Assembly (NCBI GenBank): GCA_045614945.1
Contig: JAZLDW010000026.1
Span: forward strand, 1-64,000
Length of the DNA stretch: 64,000 nucleotides
Direction of reading: 5' to 3'
Origin: UMGS1820 sp045614945
Lineage (GTDB): Bacteria > Bacillota > Clostridia > Monoglobales > Monoglobaceae
Numbering within the stretch: the stretch's first letter is position 1; every line of letters begins with the position of its first letter. Below the pieces are notes generated by a model. It worked only from the letters and a program-made list of their open reading frames with translations. It was not told where the DNA came from and did not search any database. Of this stretch, positions 26,907 through 35,866 are shown piece by piece. The translations under genes and the position numbers were made by a program.

Positions 26907-28958
26907 TTATGAAAGTGCGCCCTTGAGATAATGCAATCTTGTATAGTCTATATCTCTCACTTGTCCGCCCTCTTGATATGCCTTGCAGACTTGTCTGCAC
27001 TCCGCCTCTGTCTCGGTTGTAAATATCAGTCTAAGACTGTCAGCACCTGCACTCTTTAAATCCTCAAGCCTGTCCGCCATATAAAGTGGCACAGAATTGA
27101 GTACTACGCTTCTGCATATATCTCCGTCCTTTATAACCGGAAATCTCGCACCTGTTCGGTCGGTTATATATTCGCATGATGTACAGGGGCATTTTTTTAT
27201 ATTTTTTAATATACAATTCTCCGTTATCATAAGCGGTATTCTTCCATATGCAATTATCTCGCATTGTGTACATTTTGCTATATCTCTTATCTGCGGCAGA
27301 TTCATCTCTGCTGACAGACATAATTTATCAAATCCCATTGACGCCGCCTCGAAGAGAGCAACACTGTTTGTTATGTTCATGCGGCAACTTCCGTATATAT
27401 CAAACCCTTCAGCAATATCCAATGCATCTATAGTCGATATCTCTGCCTTTATAAATCCCGCAGATTTCAATCGCAACAGCCTTTCCTTGTAACCTTCTCT
27501 CTCTGAGCCCTTCATTATTGCAGGTAGAATAATCACAACTCTATCTTTATCCTTAATCAACTCTTCTATATTTTGCTCTACTATATAAAGCGGGAGATAT
27601 ATATGCTCAAACTTGTAATTCTTCACCGCTCTATACTGGTTAATATCAAGCACAGAACAAGTGTATACACCTTCTCCCTTACGAGAGATTTTTTCTATCT
27701 CTTTTGGCTCTTCAATGCGTTTATTTTTATTTAGTTTTAGTATTTCCTCCTCAAGTGCGGATATTCCTCTTCGCCTTAGTTCGTTTATTGACGATATTGG
27801 CACAAACGCATTCCTCGACAAAGTTATATCTATCCCATCTGCCACAAAAGCGGTGCCGCCCATTTTCGCGAGCTGTTCCCTGACAGTTTCCTCTCTTGTT
27901 GGTTTATTTAGTGCCGTCTGCACTATCTCGTCCATGTTTGCAGATGCACATATATCACCGTATTGTACTGTTATTCTTGGAATCTCACCTTCAACAAAAA
28001 TAGCACTCATTGTGACTTTGTTTTGCTTCTTTGCAGTGGCGTCTGTTTTCTCCTCGTTCTTCAAATATGGATTGTCAGGCTTGTCAAAGGCAAACATATG
28101 GCAGCCCTTTTCTCCTTTGTAATATCCATCGGTCAATCCACCACGGAAGAATATGCGCTCCAGACCCTCAATCTCCGCCTTTGAAGGAAGTCGTTCTTCA
28201 TCAATCAGGCGCCTGTAGGTTGAAACAACCTTCCTGATGTACGCTTCGCCCTTCATCCTTCCCTCTATCTTAAGAGAGGCTACTCCATCCTCTTTAAGCT
28301 GTCCAATATGCTCTGCAAGACACATATCCTTAAGACTTAAAAAGAACCTTGAGTCTCCTTCTGATGAATATAAAAGGCGACAAGGCTGTGCACATTTTCC
28401 TCTGTTTCCACTTCTGCCGCCTATAATACTGCTGAAAAGACATTGTCCCGAATAGCTCATACACATAGCGCCGTGGGCGAACACCTCTATCTCGGCAGAA
28501 GTGTCCTTAATGATGCCCTGTATCTCAGGTCTTGAAAGCTCTCTCGAGAGTACAATTCTAGATACTCCCTTTTTTTCAAGCTCTCTAACCCCGCTCGCAC
28601 TGTGTACCGTCATCTGGGTGCTTGCGTGAAGTTCAATATCAGGCGACATCTTGCGGATATAACGCAAAGCTCCCAAATCCTGAACTATCGCCGCATCAAT
28701 TCCCGCTTTTGTTATGACCTTAATAAACCTCTCAAGTTCCTTATACTCTCTGTCATAGACAAGGGTATTCACAGTAACATATGCCTTTGCACCCCTGAGA
28801 TGGCAAAAATCTGCTGCCCGACAGATTTCATCATCAGTAAGGTTGCCTGCATAGCTTCGCGCACCAAAGTTTTGTCCGGCAAAATACACGGCATCTGCTC
28901 CGCTCTCTACCGCAGCCCAAACACATTCATATGTCCCTGCAGGTGCAAGAAGTTCCAT
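26907..28958 (-). CDS. peptidase U32 family protein, long RlhA-like form
   Basis: 683 residues from ATG 28958 (GGAGG 8 bases upstream), starting MELLAPAGTYECVWAAV. The U32 core carries the family signature IEVFAHGAMCMSYSGQCLFS followed by GNRGKCAQPCR, a cysteine set now linked to iron-sulfur binding. A second half (about residue 330 on) matches the long two-part members such as Escherichia coli RlhA, which hydroxylates a 23S rRNA cytidine, and ends with another Cys cluster (CPCTSCEYITDRTGARFPV). RNA hydroxylation is therefore a better guess than proteolysis, but it is an inference. Adjacent to zapA, a common Firmicute pairing. Confidence 0.87.
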   Translation of the reverse strand: MELLAPAGTYECVWAAVESGADAVYFAGQNFGARSYAGNLTDDEICRAADFCHLRGAKAYVTVNTLVYDREYKELERFIKVITKAGIDAAIVQDLGALRYIRKMSPDIELHASTQMTVHSASGVRELEKKGVSRIVLSRELSRPEIQGIIKDTSAEIEVFAHGAMCMSYSGQCLFSSIIGGRSGNRGKCAQPCRLLYSSEGDSRFFLSLKDMCLAEHIGQLKEDGVASLKIEGRMKGEAYIRKVVSTYRRLIDEERLPSKAEIEGLERIFFRGGLTDGYYKGEKGCHMFAFDKPDNPYLKNEEKTDATAKKQNKVTMSAIFVEGEIPRITVQYGDICASANMDEIVQTALNKPTREETVREQLAKMGGTAFVADGIDITLSRNAFVPISSINELRRRGISALEEEILKLNKNKRIEEPKEIEKISRKGEGVYTCSVLDINQYRAVKNYKFEHIYLPLYIVEQNIEELIKDKDRVVIILPAIMKGSEREGYKERLLRLKSAGFIKAEISTIDALDIAEGFDIYGSCRMNITNSVALFEAASMGFDKLCLSAEMNLPQIRDIAKCTQCEIIAYGRIPLMITENCILKNIKKCPCTSCEYITDRTGARFPVIKDGDICRSVVLNSVPLYMADRLEDLKSAGADSLRLIFTTETEAECRQVCKAYQEGGQVRDIDYTRLHYLKGALS

Positions 28959-29003
28959 GGAAAACCCCTCCGTTTTTGACATCATCTCTCATTAAATCAC
29001 AAA

Positions 29004-29396
29004 TTACCTACCCATTGGGTTTCTTCTCACACTTGACAGTTCCGTCTCTTTTTTTGCAAGCTCAATCTGCAATTTGTGTACATCCTCGCGCAATTTTTCT
29101 ACCTCAAGACGCTTTGCCTCGAGTTCTACGCTAAGTCCTTTTGCTTCTTCCATATACCCTTTAAGTTCCACGCGAAGGTTATCAAGAACTCCCTCGTTCT
29201 TAAGATAATCATCAGCAAGATTTATTGCCGACAGTACCGCCTTCATAGCCGTGCTGAGCTGTGGGTTGCCCTGAGCTATAGTATTCATATGCTTGTTAAC
29301 CATAAGCGCAACTCTCTGTACATATTCCTCAGGCTCGTTTGTTACAAGTGTGTACTCGATGTTATTGATTTTTACTTCAACTTTTTTACTTTCCAT
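29004..29396 (-). CDS. zapA: cell division protein ZapA
   Basis: 130 residues. The N-terminal ZapA globular domain (VEVKINNIEYTLVTNEPEEYVQRVA) is followed by a long coiled coil (about 70-125). ZapA bundles FtsZ filaments at the division site. GGAGGA is 6 bases before the ATG. On this strand it precedes the U32 gene and the maf-mre block. A TATAAT-like -10 is visible just upstream (around 29447) but no good -35. Confidence 0.85.
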   Translation of the reverse strand: MESKKVEVKINNIEYTLVTNEPEEYVQRVALMVNKHMNTIAQGNPQLSTAMKAVLSAINLADDYLKNEGVLDNLRVELKGYMEEAKGLSVELEAKRLEVEKLREDVHKLQIELAKKETELSSVRRNPMGR

Positions 29397-29469
29397 GACT
29401 TATCCTCCAATGGAAAAATTTTATTAAACATCTGTTGTAGTATAATTATAGACCGTTTAGTTTTATAAC

Positions 29470-30021
29470 TCATTTGTTCTTACTGACTTCTTGTCTCTTT
29501 ACCATATATTTTAAAATCCCATACACTGATTTCGCATCGTTTATCTCGCCAGACATTACCATGTCAAAAACCTTTGATACAGGAATTTTCTCTATATCTA
29601 AAAACTCATCCTCATCAGGACTGGTTGCTCCCGCTGTCAGTCCTTCTGCAAGATACACATGGGTTACTTCATCCGTAAATCCAGGTGATGGGTACATAAA
29701 TCCAAGATATTCAAATTTGAAAGCCCTATAGCCCGTCTCTTCTTCAAGTTCACGGATTCCACAGTCTCTGTGATGCTCTCCTTTATCAAGTTTGCCGGCA
29801 GGTATTTCATAAATCGCCGCCTCGAAGGGCTTTCTATACTGCTTTACCAAAATTATTTCGTCCTTATCGGTAACGGCTACAATCCCTACTCCGCCAGGAT
29901 GCTCGACTATCTCTCTTGTTGTAAGTCTTCCGCTTGGCATTAACACCTTATCCACCCGAAGTTTTACAATCTTGCCGTCATATATTACTTCCGAAGAAAC
30001 GCTTTCTTCCTTATAAATCAT
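29470..30021 (-). CDS. NUDIX hydrolase, ADP-ribose pyrophosphatase type
   Basis: 183 residues with a complete Nudix box (GKLDKGEHHRDCGIRELEEE, about residues 77-96) and the ADP-ribose pyrophosphatase context (VSSEVIYDGKIVKLRVD, EHPGGVGIVAV, FMYPSPGFTDEVTHVYLAEGL). It probably hydrolyses ADP-ribose to AMP and ribose-5-phosphate. Located after the gdhA terminators and before zapA. Confidence 0.92.
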   Translation of the reverse strand: MIYKEESVSSEVIYDGKIVKLRVDKVLMPSGRLTTREIVEHPGGVGIVAVTDKDEIILVKQYRKPFEAAIYEIPAGKLDKGEHHRDCGIRELEEETGYRAFKFEYLGFMYPSPGFTDEVTHVYLAEGLTAGATSPDEDEFLDIEKIPVSKVFDMVMSGEINDAKSVYGILKYMVKRQEVSKNK

Positions 30022-30043
30022 ATCTACATCTCCAATATCATGA

Positions 30044-30089
30044 GAATATTTGACAAATATGTCTCTTAAGACACATTTGTCAAATATTC
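30044..30089 (-). terminator. long AT-rich hairpin, second of two downstream of gdhA
   Basis: Arms of 21 bases (30044-30064 and 30069-30089) with loop CTTA and one mismatch that becomes a U-G pair in minus-strand RNA. It lies between the GC-rich hairpin and nudF. It may be a second terminator, an RNA-stability element or a small dispersed repeat. Confidence 0.5.
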
Positions 30090-30090
30090 T

Positions 30091-30116
30091 GCAGGTTCCG
30101 CTTTTGCGGAACCTGC
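30091..30116 (-). terminator. GC-rich hairpin downstream of gdhA
   Basis: Perfect 11-bp stem (GCAGGTTCCGC with GCGGAACCTGC) and a TTTT loop, 15 bases after the gdhA stop. The following tract on the minus strand is AGAATATTTG, only weakly U-rich, so it may act with the next hairpin. Confidence 0.65.
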
Positions 30117-30130
30117 AAAATCATAATTGT

Positions 30131-31486
30131 TTAGATAATTCCCTGTGCCATCATAGCGTTTGCAACCTTTTTAAAGCCTGCAATATTTGCACCTGCAACA
30201 AGGTCATAGCCAAGGCCACATTCTTCAGCCGCCTCAACTGATGCATTATGAATGTTTCTCATAATACCCTTAAGCTTTTCGTCAACCTCTTCTGCTTCCC
30301 ATGAGTATCTCATAGAGTTCTGTGCCATTTCAAGAGCAGATACCGCAACACCGCCGGCATTTACTGCCTTTGACGGAGCAACAACGATATCCTTGCTGCG
30401 AAGATATGCCATAGCCTCATTGGTAGTTGGCATGTTTGCAACCTCGATGTAGTACTTTGTGCCGTTGGCAAGAATCTGGTCTGCTTCTTTCATGCCGATT
30501 TCGTTCTGTGTTGCACAAGGCATACAAATATCAACCTTTACGCCCCAAGGCTTTTCACCTGCATGAAACTCGCAACCAAACTTTTCAGCGTAATCCTGCG
30601 CACAGTCACGGCCGGATGATCTCATCTGAAGGAGATAATTGAACTTTTCCTCTGTTGCAACACCGTCAGGATCGTACACATATCCGTCAGGGCCTGAAAT
30701 TGTAACAACCTTTGCACCAAGCTCTGTCATCTTCATACATACGCCCCAGGCAACATTACCAAATCCTGAAACCGCAACAGTCTTACCCTTGAGAGTGTCG
30801 CCCTCGTGCTTCATAACCTCTTCTGCGTAGTATGTAGCACCAAATCCTGTAGCCTCAGGTCTGATTAGAGAACCACCGTATTCAATACCCTTGCCGGTAA
30901 GAACGCCATTCTCCCAGCCACCTCTTATTCTCTTATACTGACCATAGAGGAAACCAAGTTCTCTTCCGCCAACACCAATGTCACCGGCAGGGACATCAAT
31001 ATCCTGACCGATATGTCTGTAAAGTTCTGTCATAAATGCCTGACAGAATCTCATAATTTCTGCATCACTCTTACCTCTTGGGTCAAAGTCAGAACCACCC
31101 TTACCACCTCCGATAGGAAGCCCTGTAAGACTGTTTTTAAAGGTCTGCTCAAAACCGAGGAACTTTATAATACCAGAGTATACAGATGGATGGAATCGCA
31201 AACCACCCTTGTATGGGCCGATTGCACTATTGAACTGTACACGGTAACCTCTGTTTACCTGAACCTTACCACTATCATCTACCCATGAAACTCTGAAAGT
31301 AATCATTCTTTCAGGTTCAACCATTCTCTCTATGAGTCCACATGCCTCATACTCAGGATAACGCTCTACGATTAACTCGAGAGACTCAAACACTTCTTCT
31401 ACCGTCTGGAGAAATTCAGGTTCATTCTTGTCTCTTGCCTGAACCTGTTCAAACACGCGCTTGAGATATTCATTCTTAATTGCCAT
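30131..31486 (-). CDS. gdhA: NADP-specific glutamate dehydrogenase
   Basis: Assimilates ammonia onto 2-oxoglutarate with NADPH to make glutamate. 451 residues from ATG 31486; a longer in-frame start would overlap the previous gene and lacks family similarity (the family begins near YLKRVFEQVQARD). Substrate-binding PIGGGKGGSDFDPRGKSD holds the active lysine; the nucleotide fold has VSGFGNVAWG. It is 34 bases after nfnB, so the NADPH-forming enzyme and an NADPH-using enzyme share an operon. Confidence 0.96.
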   Translation of the reverse strand: MAIKNEYLKRVFEQVQARDKNEPEFLQTVEEVFESLELIVERYPEYEACGLIERMVEPERMITFRVSWVDDSGKVQVNRGYRVQFNSAIGPYKGGLRFHPSVYSGIIKFLGFEQTFKNSLTGLPIGGGKGGSDFDPRGKSDAEIMRFCQAFMTELYRHIGQDIDVPAGDIGVGGRELGFLYGQYKRIRGGWENGVLTGKGIEYGGSLIRPEATGFGATYYAEEVMKHEGDTLKGKTVAVSGFGNVAWGVCMKMTELGAKVVTISGPDGYVYDPDGVATEEKFNYLLQMRSSGRDCAQDYAEKFGCEFHAGEKPWGVKVDICMPCATQNEIGMKEADQILANGTKYYIEVANMPTTNEAMAYLRSKDIVVAPSKAVNAGGVAVSALEMAQNSMRYSWEAEEVDEKLKGIMRNIHNASVEAAEECGLGYDLVAGANIAGFKKVANAMMAQGII

Positions 31487-31520
31487 TTTATAGTGCCCCT
31501 TTTCTCCTGCAAATACAGGT

Positions 31521-32927
31521 TTATATAAATTTAATTTTTTTCCTAATATATTCATCTATGGCTGCCGCAGCAGATTTACCCGCACCCATTGCCAAAATTA
31601 CAGTTGCAGCACCAGTTACAACATCTCCGCCTGCCCATACTCCTTGTTTGCTGGTCCTGCCTGCATCGTCAAGTGCAACTATACACCCCCACTTGTTTGT
31701 CTCAAGGTCAGGTGTTGTATCCTTGATTAGCGGATTGGGACTTTGTCCAATTGCTATAACGACGATATCTGCATCAATCAAAAATTCGCTACCATCTACT
31801 ACCTTCGGACGACGGCGTCCTGATTCGTCAGGCTCTCCAAGTTCCATTCTTACGCATTCTACCTGCCTTGTCCAACCGTCCTCTGTCCCGAGAATTCTTA
31901 CTGGATTACAAAGAAGACAAAAGTTTATCCCCTCTTCTTTTGCATGGTGAATTTCCTCTAGTCTTGCGGGCATTTCTTCTTCGCTTCTTCTGTATACAAT
32001 ACTTACATTTTCAGCTCCGAGACGCTTCGCGCTTCTTGCCGCATCCATCGCAACATTTCCGCCGCCGACAATTACAACATTTTTGCCAACATAAATTGGG
32101 GTATCAAAATCAGGGAATCGATAAGCTTTCATAAGGTTTATACGAGTTAAAAATTCGTTTGCTGAATATACACCGTTTAAATCCTCGCCATCTATCTTCA
32201 TAAAACTCGGCAGACCCGCTCCGGTGCCAACAAACACCGCATCAAATCCCTCGTCCGTCAAAAGCTCGTCAATAGATAGTACCTTGCCAATAACCATATC
32301 TGTGTATATTTTAACTCCAAGGCTTTCAAGCTTTGAAATCTCTGTCTTAACGATATCCTTAGGGAGTCTGAATTCAGGGATTCCATATACCAAAACCCCT
32401 CCGGGAGTGTGGAATGCTTCAAAAACCGATACCTCGTATCCCAGCTTTGCAAGATCGCCCGCACAAGTAAGACCTGCAGGGCCTGCGCCGACAACTGCAA
32501 CCTTTTTACCATTGGGCTGCGGCGCAACTACATCATCTCCACCGTTTGCCATATACCAGTCAGCAACAAATCTCTCAAGTCTACCAATTGCAACAGGCTC
32601 TCCTTTGATGCCTCTTACGCAATACTTTTCGCACTGGGTCTCCTGTGGGCAAACCCTTCCGCACACCGCAGGAAGCGAACTCGTCTCCTGAATCTTGTAA
32701 TATGCCTCTTTAAACTTACCCTCTGCAACAAGTGCAATAAACTCAGGGATTTTTACAAACACAGGGCATCCACTGATGCATGGCTTGTGCTTACACTGAA
32801 GGCAACGCTGCGCCTCTTCTATCGCCATCTCCTCAGTATAACCTGTTGCAACCTCTAAAAAGTTTTTGTTTCTAACATCAGGTGCCTGTTCTGGCATGGG
32901 AACTCTACTCGGCGACATATTAGGCAT
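31521..32927 (-). CDS. nfnB: NfnB, large subunit of NADH-dependent ferredoxin:NADP oxidoreductase (GltA-like)
   Basis: 468 residues, homologous to the small subunit of glutamate synthase. N-terminal iron-sulfur motifs CLQCKHKPCISGCPV and CGRVCPQETQCEKYC (two [4Fe-4S] sites), then FAD and NADPH binding folds (VVGAGPAGLTCAGDLAKLGY and VIVGGGNVAMDAARSAKRLG). No glutaminase or large glutamate-synthase partner is present nearby; instead it overlaps nfnA by 8 bases. This pair and the two sizes fit NfnAB, which uses NADH and reduced ferredoxin together to reduce NADP by electron bifurcation (known for Clostridium kluyveri and Thermotoga). Annotation as glutamate synthase is the alternative. Confidence 0.85.
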   Translation of the reverse strand: MPNMSPSRVPMPEQAPDVRNKNFLEVATGYTEEMAIEEAQRCLQCKHKPCISGCPVFVKIPEFIALVAEGKFKEAYYKIQETSSLPAVCGRVCPQETQCEKYCVRGIKGEPVAIGRLERFVADWYMANGGDDVVAPQPNGKKVAVVGAGPAGLTCAGDLAKLGYEVSVFEAFHTPGGVLVYGIPEFRLPKDIVKTEISKLESLGVKIYTDMVIGKVLSIDELLTDEGFDAVFVGTGAGLPSFMKIDGEDLNGVYSANEFLTRINLMKAYRFPDFDTPIYVGKNVVIVGGGNVAMDAARSAKRLGAENVSIVYRRSEEEMPARLEEIHHAKEEGINFCLLCNPVRILGTEDGWTRQVECVRMELGEPDESGRRRPKVVDGSEFLIDADIVVIAIGQSPNPLIKDTTPDLETNKWGCIVALDDAGRTSKQGVWAGGDVVTGAATVILAMGAGKSAAAAIDEYIRKKIKFI

Positions 32928-33765
32928 TTGTCATCCCCTCCATTCTGCACTTATGTTTTTCTCTTGACATCTGTTCTTCTTTAGCATACATCTTCGACCT
33001 ACGTATTGCTTGATCAAAATCTACAAGATGACCATCAAAGTCAGGGCCGTCAACACACGCAAACTTTGTCTCTCCACCAACGGTTACGCGACATCCGCCA
33101 CACATACCTGTACCGTCTATCATAACCGGGTTCATACTTACTATTGTTTTGATGCCATACTCACGGGTCAGGTCACAAACCGCCTTCATCATCACAAGAG
33201 GACCGATTGCAATTACAATATCATATTTTTTGCCAGACTTTATAAGCTCTTCGAGTTTTGTAGTAACAAAGCCCTTATTGCCATTAGACCCGTCATCGGT
33301 CATTGTGTAAAGATTTGTGCACGCCGCACGGCACTCGTCCTCAATAATTATAAAGTCCTGATTTCTGAAGCCATTTATCATATCAACACAAACACCCATA
33401 GAGTGAAGCTTTTTAGCCTGAGGATATGCAATCGCAGTTCCAAGACCACCGCCAATGATTGCAGCGCTCTCTACACCCTCAAAATGAGACGCAGTACCAA
33501 GAGGGCCAACAAAATCAAGGATAGCGTCTCCTTCTTCAAGCTCATTTAATCTCTCTGTTGTCGCACCAACAACCTGAAATATAATTGTGACTGTTCCTCT
33601 TTCTCTGTTATAATCTGCTATGGTAAAGGGTACTCTTTCCCCCTCTTCATCAATTCTTAATATTATAAACTGTCCGGGTTCTGCTTTTTTTGCAATATAT
33701 TTTGCATCAACCTCTATCAAAGACACCGACGGATTAAGCACTTCTTTTTTCAATATCTTAAACAT
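32920..33765 (-). CDS. nfnA: NfnA, small subunit of NADH-dependent ferredoxin:NADP oxidoreductase
   Basis: 281 residues of the ferredoxin-NADP reductase/dihydroorotate dehydrogenase electron-transfer family: FAD-binding PFTIADYNRERGTV region, NAD-binding IIGGGLGTAIAYPQAK, and a C-terminal [2Fe-2S] cysteine cluster (GTGMCGGCRVTV and FACVDGPDFDG). The tight overlap with nfnB supports a functional heterodimer. First gene of nfnA-nfnB-gdhA. Confidence 0.85.
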   Translation of the reverse strand: MFKILKKEVLNPSVSLIEVDAKYIAKKAEPGQFIILRIDEEGERVPFTIADYNRERGTVTIIFQVVGATTERLNELEEGDAILDFVGPLGTASHFEGVESAAIIGGGLGTAIAYPQAKKLHSMGVCVDMINGFRNQDFIIIEDECRAACTNLYTMTDDGSNGNKGFVTTKLEELIKSGKKYDIVIAIGPLVMMKAVCDLTREYGIKTIVSMNPVMIDGTGMCGGCRVTVGGETKFACVDGPDFDGHLVDFDQAIRRSKMYAKEEQMSREKHKCRMEGMTNA

Positions 33766-33846
33766 ATTTATGCCCCTCTCTTATCTGTCTACAATGTCGA
33801 GGCCTTTCGAATTTCGCCTATTTACCCATTGTGATATAACTAGTTT

Positions 33847-33875
33847 ATTTTATCATAAAAAAAAGAAAAAGGCAA
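33847..33875 (-). promoter_or_regulatory. candidate promoter of nfnAB-gdhA
   Basis: On the minus strand TTGCCT (33875-33870), 17-base spacer, TAAAAT (33852-33847). The -35 falls within the terminator stem of holA. Confidence 0.5.
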
Positions 33876-33901
33876 GAATTTTTACACATATTTTCTTGCC
33901 T
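33868..33901 (-). terminator. terminator of the holA transcript
   Basis: Stem GGCAAGAA/TTCTTGCC extended by A-T pairs, followed on the minus strand by a long U-rich tract (CTTTTTCTTTTTTTT). About 26 bases after the holA stop. Confidence 0.85.
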
Positions 33902-33926
33902 CTTTCTATTTTTATTATTCAAATCT

Positions 33927-34937
33927 CTATTTTGTAAGTTCTGCAAGGTAAAGTTCAACTGCCGACCACGCCGTCATTCTGCCTTGCTTGAATTCTACAT
34001 CGTAGTATAGCCCCTTATCTATCATTCTTTTTAAATATTTTTCGCCAAATCTGCGGCTTTCATCTATAATTTTGTTGATAGCAAATGTAGGCCTTTTAAA
34101 ATCAAAATATCCTGCAATTTCATTTGATGATAATCCATCCTCTTTTAGAAGCTTACACATTAAAAGCTCAGACAGACGCGACATCATAAGCCCAAGAATA
34201 TATGAGGGATCCTCTCTTGCCACATCGCGTAGATACTTCATTTGTTCATACGCCTTCGCACCACGATTTGATACAACATTATCGAGCATATCATACACTC
34301 TGTACTCAACCGTTTTTTCAACTACCTCGTCTATGTCCTCTCGGGTTATCTTTAGCCTATCACCTATATATCCTACAAGTTTTTCGCTCTCTTTTGAAAG
34401 GTTGCCAAGCGACTGACCGCAAAGATTTATAAGGTATTTTATGTCCTTATCAAGAACTGTCTTTCCTTCTTTTTTGAAAAATTCCGAAAGCCACACCTCC
34501 AGCTTGTTTACCGGCATATATTCAAAGTTTACAATACCGCCGTTTTCCTCAATAAACTCAATATTTTTCAGCTTCTTTTTATCAAAATTGCGTTCAACAA
34601 TGACAAGACATGTGTCATCATGGATATGCTCTGCCACACCCTTAATCAGTTTAAAATCCGAGAGTGTTGCATTATTTAAAATCCCTGTATTTTTTACGAT
34701 TATCAGCTTCTTTTCTGACATCTGCGGAAACTGATCAACTGCTGTGAGGATTTCTGACACAGGAACTTTATCTCCCTCAAACTTGAATAGGTTGAAAACC
34801 TCTGTCCCAGGGGCAACAATCTTCTTACAGATTGCTTCTATTTTTTTCTCAAGAAGATACCACTCCTCTCCATAGAAGAAGTATATTCCTGATATTTTAC
34901 CGCTTTTAATAAGGGAATTTAACTCCTCAATCTTCAT
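33927..34937 (-). CDS. holA: DNA polymerase III delta subunit
   Basis: Clamp-loader delta subunit that opens the beta clamp. 336 residues from ATG 34937 (AGGAG 8 bases upstream; a GTG nine bases earlier overlaps that site). N-terminal segment ISGIYFFYGEEWYLLEKKI and C-terminal FKRPTFAINKIIDESRRF match the family. It overlaps the preceding metallo-beta-lactamase gene by 11 bases. comEC-holA order is typical of Firmicutes. Confidence 0.92.
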   Translation of the reverse strand: MKIEELNSLIKSGKISGIYFFYGEEWYLLEKKIEAICKKIVAPGTEVFNLFKFEGDKVPVSEILTAVDQFPQMSEKKLIIVKNTGILNNATLSDFKLIKGVAEHIHDDTCLVIVERNFDKKKLKNIEFIEENGGIVNFEYMPVNKLEVWLSEFFKKEGKTVLDKDIKYLINLCGQSLGNLSKESEKLVGYIGDRLKITREDIDEVVEKTVEYRVYDMLDNVVSNRGAKAYEQMKYLRDVAREDPSYILGLMMSRLSELLMCKLLKEDGLSSNEIAGYFDFKRPTFAINKIIDESRRFGEKYLKRMIDKGLYYDVEFKQGRMTAWSAVELYLAELTK

Positions 34938-35808
34938 ATTCCTCACTCCTCTCCCGACTTGCAGTTATGTTTTTTATGTCATCTTCGGTCATTATTATCG
35001 ATATGGTTCCGTCATAATCTGTCCTCATTACAGGAATATCAAGTTTGTCTATTGTTTTCATCGTTTGCTTCGAAGGATGTCCGTATCGATTATCCTTGCC
35101 AACGCTGATTATTGCAAGGCTTGGGCTTACCTTCCTCAAAAACTCCTCCCCCGATGATGTATAAGAGCCATGATGTCCAATCTTTAAGAAATCGACATCT
35201 ATATCATCTCTTCCAAGGAGTGTCGTCTCAACCTTTCTGGTTGCATCTCCTGTGAACAAAAATGAATTTTCACCGTAGTCCATACGAATTATAAGTGAAT
35301 TATCATTCTCATCACTCTCTCCGTCATAGCCCGATGATACAACCTTAAATTTGAGGTTGTCTATCTCAACCCCGTCCTCGTCACGAAGCAGTTTTATTTC
35401 AACTCCGCGTCTGTGCGCAAGGCTTTTAATTTCTCCGTAATTATCGTTTTCCGGGGCCTTTTCAGACATATATATTGTCCCTATCGGATAAAAATTCTCC
35501 ATCAGCTCGAGTATTCCTTCGGTATGGTCATCATGAATATGAGAAATAAAAACTGCATCAAGATCGGTCGTTGAGTGCTTTCTTAAAAACGACTTTAAAA
35601 TATATTTGCCCGAACCATCATCTCCCCCGTCGATTAAAACGGTATCGCCTTGATCGCTCTTTATAAAACAGGAATCTCCTTGCCCCACATCTATAAAGCA
35701 TACCTCCGTGTAGCCACAGTCAACAAAAGAAATATAGGCAGCACAAATTACGAGAATCACAGCGATTCCCCACAGTGCTATAAGTGTTATTTTTTTCTTT
35801 CTGCTCAC
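34927..35808 (-). CDS. membrane-anchored metallo-beta-lactamase-fold protein (ComEC C-terminal type)
   Basis: 293 residues. The GTG at 35808 has GGGAG 9 bases upstream; a TTG six codons earlier is possible. One N-terminal membrane helix (about residues 6-26), then a metallo-beta-lactamase domain with FIDVGQGDS, DGGDDG, the zinc motif HIHDDHTEG (HxHxDH), FTGDATRKVE and KIGHHGS. This is the C-terminal nuclease-like domain of ComEC without the Competence channel. It may be a stand-alone extracytoplasmic nuclease or phosphodiesterase. Its overlap with holA places it in the slot usually held by full-length comEC. Confidence 0.85.
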   Translation of the reverse strand: MSRKKKITLIALWGIAVILVICAAYISFVDCGYTEVCFIDVGQGDSCFIKSDQGDTVLIDGGDDGSGKYILKSFLRKHSTTDLDAVFISHIHDDHTEGILELMENFYPIGTIYMSEKAPENDNYGEIKSLAHRRGVEIKLLRDEDGVEIDNLKFKVVSSGYDGESDENDNSLIIRMDYGENSFLFTGDATRKVETTLLGRDDIDVDFLKIGHHGSYTSSGEEFLRKVSPSLAIISVGKDNRYGHPSKQTMKTIDKLDIPVMRTDYDGTISIIMTEDDIKNITASRERSEEYED

Positions 35809-35866
35809 GGCCTGCAACTCCCACAAAAAAAGTATCTTACGCTAAATCAATTATACCACTAATTTT

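Noticed and set aside
31487..31555. 23-codon N-terminal extension of glutamate dehydrogenase
   Set aside because: It overlaps the end of nfnB, has no family similarity, and the ATG at 31486 has an acceptable ribosome-binding site.
31521..32927. Calling this gene the small subunit of glutamate synthase
   Set aside because: There is no large glutamate synthase gene nearby, and the overlapping ferredoxin-reductase-type partner fits NfnAB better; the alternative is kept in the entry.
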